Below, in pieces: positions 13,104 to 13,889 of a stretch of 13,889 bases of DNA. The notes below the pieces were generated by a model. That model did not search any database. It was not told where the DNA came from and worked only from the letters and a program-made list of their open reading frames with translations. Position numbers and translations under genes: made by a program. How positions within the stretch are numbered: the first letter of the stretch is position 1; every line of letters starts with the position of its first letter. Origin of the DNA: Flavobacteriaceae bacterium. GTDB taxonomy: Bacteria; Bacteroidota; Bacteroidia; Flavobacteriales; Flavobacteriaceae. The stretch is taken from the NCBI GenBank assembly GCA_947458575.1, contig CANHBE010000036.1, positions 1 through 13,889 on the forward strand, in the 5' to 3' direction.

Positions 13104-13889
13104 TTATGCGTTGTTGGACGGCAGTATTTTTTTGATGAATTTCTGGAATGGCGTCAATATTAAATCCATATTAACCAAGCCGATATCATTCGTTGCTCTG
13201 TAAGTCAATAAAATTGCTAAAGGAGCCAATATCATTGTTGAAAGCCAACAGCCCAAGAAAGGGGAAATGCCGTTTTCCTGCGCCACTTTTTTACCGAAGG
13301 TATTCACGAAATGAAAGATGATAAAGATTGTCACTGCGAAAACAATCGGTAATCCTAGTCCACCTTTGCGAATGATTGCGCCAAGTGGTGCACCGATGAA
13401 GAACATCAGCAAACATGATAGGGCAATGACAAATTTATCGTAAAAGGCAATCCAATGTTCATTGATGACTTCAATCTTATCCTCCAACTCATATTTGTAG
13501 CTGTCAACGGTAAAATTATTGTTTGTGGCGTAATTCGAGGCAATTCCCAAGATCGCAAGTTTTTCTTCAGGAGTTTCCTTCGCTAGCAAGTCGATATGAG
13601 TGTTTTTTATCGTACTGGTTTTGCTTGCTTTGGATGGCGTGATTCCGATTCTTTGATACAAATTATCTGAAATGGAAACCACATCTTTTTTGAAGCTGAT
13701 ATTTAAGGAATCAAGAGTGTAAAGCAGCTCGCTGATGGTTAGCATTCGATCGGTATTCTTAATTTGCTGATCTTCTTCCGATTCGGCGTTGAGCTTCGTT
13801 AAATCGATATTGATGATATATTTTTTGAATGAACTCTTAGCAAAGGGAAGTTTCTGTCGGTCTTCGTATTTTTTAGGAACAAGATCTTC
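13104..13889 (-). CDS. LptF/LptG family permease, C-terminal part (5' end beyond the window)
   Basis: The frame is open to the right edge, giving 261 visible residues; the start lies outside. An internal Met at 13745 is not the true start, because the upstream codons (EDLVPKKYEDRQKLPF...) continue a coherent protein. The C-terminal part has three membrane segments, including FFIGAPLGAIIRKGGLGLP and FAVTIFIIFHFVNTFG, which are hallmarks of the YjgP/YjgQ (LptF/LptG) family. These proteins form the inner-membrane part of the LptBFG transporter that extracts lipopolysaccharide. The preceding soluble segment fits the periplasmic beta-jellyroll region. F or G cannot be decided from this part. The stop is 3 nt before ribB, so the two are co-transcribed. 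Confidence 0.9.
   Translation of the reverse strand, partial: EDLVPKKYEDRQKLPFAKSSFKKYIINIDLTKLNAESEEDQQIKNTDRMLTISELLYTLDSLNISFKKDVVSISDNLYQRIGITPSKASKTSTIKNTHIDLLAKETPEEKLAILGIASNYATNNNFTVDSYKYELEDKIEVINEHWIAFYDKFVIALSCLLMFFIGAPLGAIIRKGGLGLPIVFAVTIFIIFHFVNTFGKKVAQENGISPFLGCWLSTMILAPLAILLTYRATNDIGLVNMDLILTPFQKFIKKILPSNNA

Overview
The window looks like a chromosomal stretch from a Bacteroidota member of the Flavobacteriaceae, probably Flavobacterium or a close relative. The evidence is low GC, two secreted proteins with C-terminal type IX secretion (T9SS) sorting domains, a DUF3667 protein, a CTnDOT-like integrase relic, and promoter -7 boxes of the Bacteroidota form TAnnTTTG. All assignments come from reading the sequence by eye; no database search was run.

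Layout. (1) 159-1612 holds two broken genes: the 3' part of a tyrosine recombinase on the minus strand, and an AraC-family regulator whose second helix-turn-helix is out of frame at an A9 run. (2) 1678-4402 is a plus-strand pair: a T9SS-exported Ycf48/BNR-like beta-propeller protein and an exported PDZ plus alpha/beta-hydrolase protein. (3) 4403-5128 has no intact gene but keeps a relic of a T9SS sorting domain. (4) 5129-5914 is a zinc-ribbon membrane protein of the DUF3667 family. (5) 6046-6477 is a tRNA-Ser(UGA) gene on the minus strand, followed past its 3' end by roughly 173-bp tandem units. Each unit carries a copy of the last 15 nt of the acceptor/T-arm side plus three hairpins. (6) 6478-10983 reads as an accessory region: a long non-coding stretch, an orphan Fic protein, two 284-bp direct repeats (about 93 percent identical), a seven-repeat T9SS propeller protein, and a MntA/HepT module in which HepT carries an amber stop before its active site. 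(7) 11012-11764 is a YdfG-like short-chain dehydrogenase. (8) 11967-13889 is a minus-strand operon of an LptF/LptG-type permease (5' end outside the window) and RibB with a degenerate GTP cyclohydrolase II domain, closed by a hairpin terminator.

How it fits together. The right end is housekeeping: riboflavin synthesis and lipopolysaccharide export. The middle shows repeated insertion and decay: several broken genes, toxin-type genes without a working partner, dispersed copies of one hairpin-rich repeat family, and duplication of a tRNA 3' end. I see no complete new defence or mobile system. The most unusual signals are the repeat family, the tRNA-derived tandem array, and the antitoxin left beside an interrupted toxin.
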